In this document: positions 62,095 through 64,000 of the stretch, one piece after another | Position numbering within the stretch: the first letter of the stretch is position 1 | Layout of the letters: every line of letters starts with the position of its first letter | Origin: CAUZJF01 sp965248605 | GTDB taxonomy: Bacteria > Chloroflexota > Dehalococcoidia > Lucifugimonadales > CAUZJF01 | NCBI GenBank assembly: GCA_965248605.1 | Contig: CBDFJV010000007.1 | Location: 1,736,001 to 1,800,000 of the forward strand | Reading direction: 5' to 3' | DNA length: 64,000 bases | The notes under the pieces: model-generated | Seen by the model: the letters and a program-made list of their open reading frames with translations, nothing else | What the model was told of the DNA's origin: nothing | Database searches by the model: none | Program-made: the position numbers and the translations under genes

Positions 62095-63094
62095 GTGAAG
62101 CTAGGCGTTGTTTTTCCGCAGACGGAGATTGGGGCAGACCCTGTCGCGGTGCGCGATTACGTGCAGGCCGCGGAGTCGCTAGGGTACGACCACATGATCG
62201 CGTACGACCACGTGCTCGGCGCGAACGCCGCTAGCCGCCCCGGATGGAAAGGCACCTACCAGCACACAGACATGTTCCACGAGCCTTTCGTGCTGTTCGG
62301 CTACCTAGTAGACCGAAATCTTTGAAATGAGGGGTAGCCGAGATTGGCGTGCTACGACGACAGGGCGGGTTTCAAACCCGCCCCTACCAAGCCGTAACCT
62401 CAGAACCCTTCAATACTAGGATGTTGGACCACTAGCAGGGATCACGAAAAGCATAGAGTTCGTTACCGGCATCGTCATCCTGCCGCAGCGCCAGACGGTC
62501 CTCGTCGCCAAGCAGGCGGCGGAGGTCGACGTCCTCAGCGGCGGCCGTCTGCGGCTAGGCATCGGCATTGGCTGGAACGCGGTCGAGTATGAGGCCCTCG
62601 GCGAGGACTTCCACAACCGCGGACGCAGATCAGAAGAACAGATCGAGCTGATGCGAGCGCTCTGGACGCAGGAGTTGGTAACATACGAGGGGCGATGGCA
62701 TAAGGTCACCGACGCGGGCCTGAACCCGCTGCCGGTCCGGCGTCCGATACCCGTGTGGTTCGGAGGCATGGCCGAGCAGGTGATGAGGCGAGTTGGCAGA
62801 GTCGGCGACGGCTGGTACCCGCAAGGGCCCCCGGACGCTCGGAAGCGTGACATGATCGAGAGAGTGCATGACTACGCCCGCAAGGCCGGCAGAGACCCGG
62901 CGTCCCTCGGGATTCAAGGTACTGTTATGCCTAACGGGCAGCCTGAAGAGTCCGTCAAGCGGGCCGCAGCTTGGAAGGCCGTCGGCGCCACGCATGCTGC
63001 CGTGAGCACGATGAACGCCGGGCACCGCTCGGCGGACGACCACATTGACGCTATCCGGCGGTTTAAGGAATCGGCTGGAGATCTTAAGGATTAA
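62095..63094 (+). pseudogene. Luciferase-like (LLM) F420/FMN oxidoreductase split by a MITE
   Basis: The start is GTG 62095 (KLGVVFPQTEIGADPVAVRD). After FHEPFVLFGYL a 123-bp MITE interrupts. With the element and one CTAG removed the chain continues FGYLAGITKSIEFVTGIVIL, PQRQTVLVAKQAAEVDVLSG, LRLGIGIGWN and IPVWFGGMAEQVMRRVGRVG, an intact LLM-class barrel ending at 63094. SAR202 genomes are known for many such paralogues. In the split form the first frame stops at 62325, so the gene is inactive unless the element excises. Confidence 0.88.
62309..62431. mobile_element. 123-bp MITE, copy C, in the LLM oxidoreductase gene
   Basis: Identical to copies A and B, same orientation as A, flanked by CTAG at 62305-62308 and 62432-62435. 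The rebuilt empty site gives a continuous LLM-family reading frame across the junction. Confidence 0.9.
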
Positions 63095-63097
63095 CAA

Positions 63098-63496
63098 ATG
63101 GGCGCGTTAGTATCCTGGCCATCGAATCGTATCGTCGCCATCTTAGGACTAGCTCTGGTCTCGTTCCCGCTTCTGTTCTTCACAGCGATGGTCATGGAGT
63201 ACGAGATGGGGCTTCCGTACCTATCGGGTCCTATCGACTACTTCACAGAAGACCCCGAGCGATTCGGGATGTTTAACCTGATATCGCCATTCGTGCTGCT
63301 CGGCTCGCTGTTCGCTGCTCTGGCCGCCAATCTGTACCCAGTGCTCAGAGTGAAGTTCCGCAGAGAGGAAGATGTTATCGTGACGACGATGGTGGTCCGG
63401 CTTGGAATCTGGAACCTGGTGGTCGTGGCTATCAGTGGCTTCCTGCTGGCGACGCTGCTCGCCTATGCCTTTGTGGAGAACCTAAACCACGTCTGA
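63098..63496 (+). CDS. Three-helix membrane protein of unknown function
   Basis: A 132-residue protein with three clear membrane helices: RIVAILGLALVSFPLLFFTA, MFNLISPFVLLGSLFAALAA and WNLVVVAISGFLLATLLAYA. The loop after the first helix is acidic (GPIDYFTEDPERFG). It begins three bases after the LLM stop and precedes gcvT by 15 bases. No family recognised. Confidence 0.65.
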   Translation: MGALVSWPSNRIVAILGLALVSFPLLFFTAMVMEYEMGLPYLSGPIDYFTEDPERFGMFNLISPFVLLGSLFAALAANLYPVLRVKFRREEDVIVTTMVVRLGIWNLVVVAISGFLLATLLAYAFVENLNHV

Positions 63497-63511
63497 GCGC
63501 AAGCCGACTTG

Positions 63512-64000
63512 ATGGCACCGCCCCCTGACGACCAGAGGCGCACCCCGCTTTACGACGCCCACATTGGACTTGGGGCCCGCATCGTTCCTTTCTCAGGTTG
63601 GGAGATGCCGGTCCAGTACTCGGGCATTCTCGATGAGGTGCGGGCCGTCAGATCGAACGCGGGCCTGTTCGACGTGTCGCACATGGGGCGGCTGGAGATA
63701 ACCGGCTCGGGCGCTGCTCCCTACCTCGACCGACTCTTTAGCTCCGACGCGCTCGGCTTGAGGAACGGACGCGCGAGGTACGGAGTCATCTGCAACGAGG
63801 AAGGCGGGATCATCGACGACTGTATCCTCTACCGCCTGGCCGAAGACCGGTTCCTTCTGGTGCCCAATGCGTCCAACACCCACTCGGTGATCGAGTGGCT
63901 TACTATGTGGCTCCCCAGGGACGACGTTCAGATCGACGATGTGACAGACACTGTCTCCATGGTTGCTATTCAGGGACCGAAGGCGATGGGTCTGCTCGCG
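63512..64000 (+). CDS. gcvT: Aminomethyltransferase (glycine cleavage T protein), 5' part
   Basis: ATG 63512 begins an open frame that runs off the window; 163 codons are visible. The sequence RTPLYDAHIGLGARIVPFSG, WEMPVQYSGILDEVRAVRSN, AGLFDVSHMGRLEITG, RYGVICNEEGGIIDDCILYR and LVPNASNTHSVIEWL is characteristic of GcvT. The protein transfers a methylene group from the aminomethyl-lipoyl H protein to tetrahydrofolate. Other glycine-cleavage genes are not in view. Confidence 0.9.
   Translation, partial: MAPPPDDQRRTPLYDAHIGLGARIVPFSGWEMPVQYSGILDEVRAVRSNAGLFDVSHMGRLEITGSGAAPYLDRLFSSDALGLRNGRARYGVICNEEGGIIDDCILYRLAEDRFLLVPNASNTHSVIEWLTMWLPRDDVQIDDVTDTVSMVAIQGPKAMGLLA

Overview
The window looks like a GC-rich chromosome fragment from an uncultivated Chloroflexota bacterium, most likely a SAR202-like Dehalococcoidia. 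The evidence is gene content: F420/FMN luciferase-like oxidoreductase, DUF1800, DUF3179, DUF2277, many NHL/FG-GAP proteins, several xylose-isomerase-like TIM barrels, phytanoyl-CoA dioxygenase. Dispersed low-complexity repeats also fit, namely a C-run/TTTGAAA/G-run hairpin and a 24-bp array inside holB. No rRNA, tRNA or CRISPR array was seen. Assignment to a lineage is an inference.

Layout. 0-8.4 kb: an accessory and defence patch with a partial HTH protein, a FitAB-type toxin-antitoxin pair translationally coupled to a single-chain type ISP-like restriction-modification enzyme, a broken membrane/pentapeptide gene, and a chimera joining a GmrSD-type DUF262 domain to a secreted-protein domain. 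8.4-28.8 kb: decayed and repeat-rich DNA. It holds a frameshifted leucine-rich-repeat gene, two apparently identical IS1380-family elements, two of three identical 123-bp MITEs, a doubly broken histidine kinase, four tandem paralogues of an arrestin-like protein, a serine-hydrolase-fold lipoprotein without its catalytic residues, an alcohol dehydrogenase, and a DUF3179 lipoprotein whose reading frame is interrupted only by a TGA at the first Cys of its CPLC motif, followed by a SECIS-like hairpin. 28.8-39.3 kb: FG-GAP, DUF1800 and NHL surface or secreted proteins plus a sugar-isomerase/DUF4432 operon. 39.3-41.8 kb: an IS21-family element that cuts a DUF72 gene. 42-54 kb: a more conserved chromosomal block with an ImuB-like polymerase behind a LexA-type promoter, DUF2277, a PhyH-HEAT fusion, an isomerase/DapA-like operon, lysA, an EamA protein, holB, a short PSP1 protein, HNH endonuclease and CvpA. 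54.3-61.1 kb: a five-gene, tightly packed defence-like operon holding a BrxD-like ATPase, a degenerate partner ATPase, an SNF2 helicase fused to an Mrr-type nuclease and two unknown proteins. On its left are a recombinase remnant and a displaced copy of the 3' end of the MBL-fold gene that bounds it on the right. 61.1-64 kb: the MBL hydrolase, a MITE-split luciferase-like gene, a membrane protein and the start of gcvT.

The strongest candidates for something new are the BrxD-pair/SNF2-Mrr operon and the candidate selenocysteine DUF3179 protein. The exact 123-bp MITE family, whose CTAG target duplications reconstruct two intact genes, is the clearest mobile-element result. The ORFs were read by eye; no database search was run.
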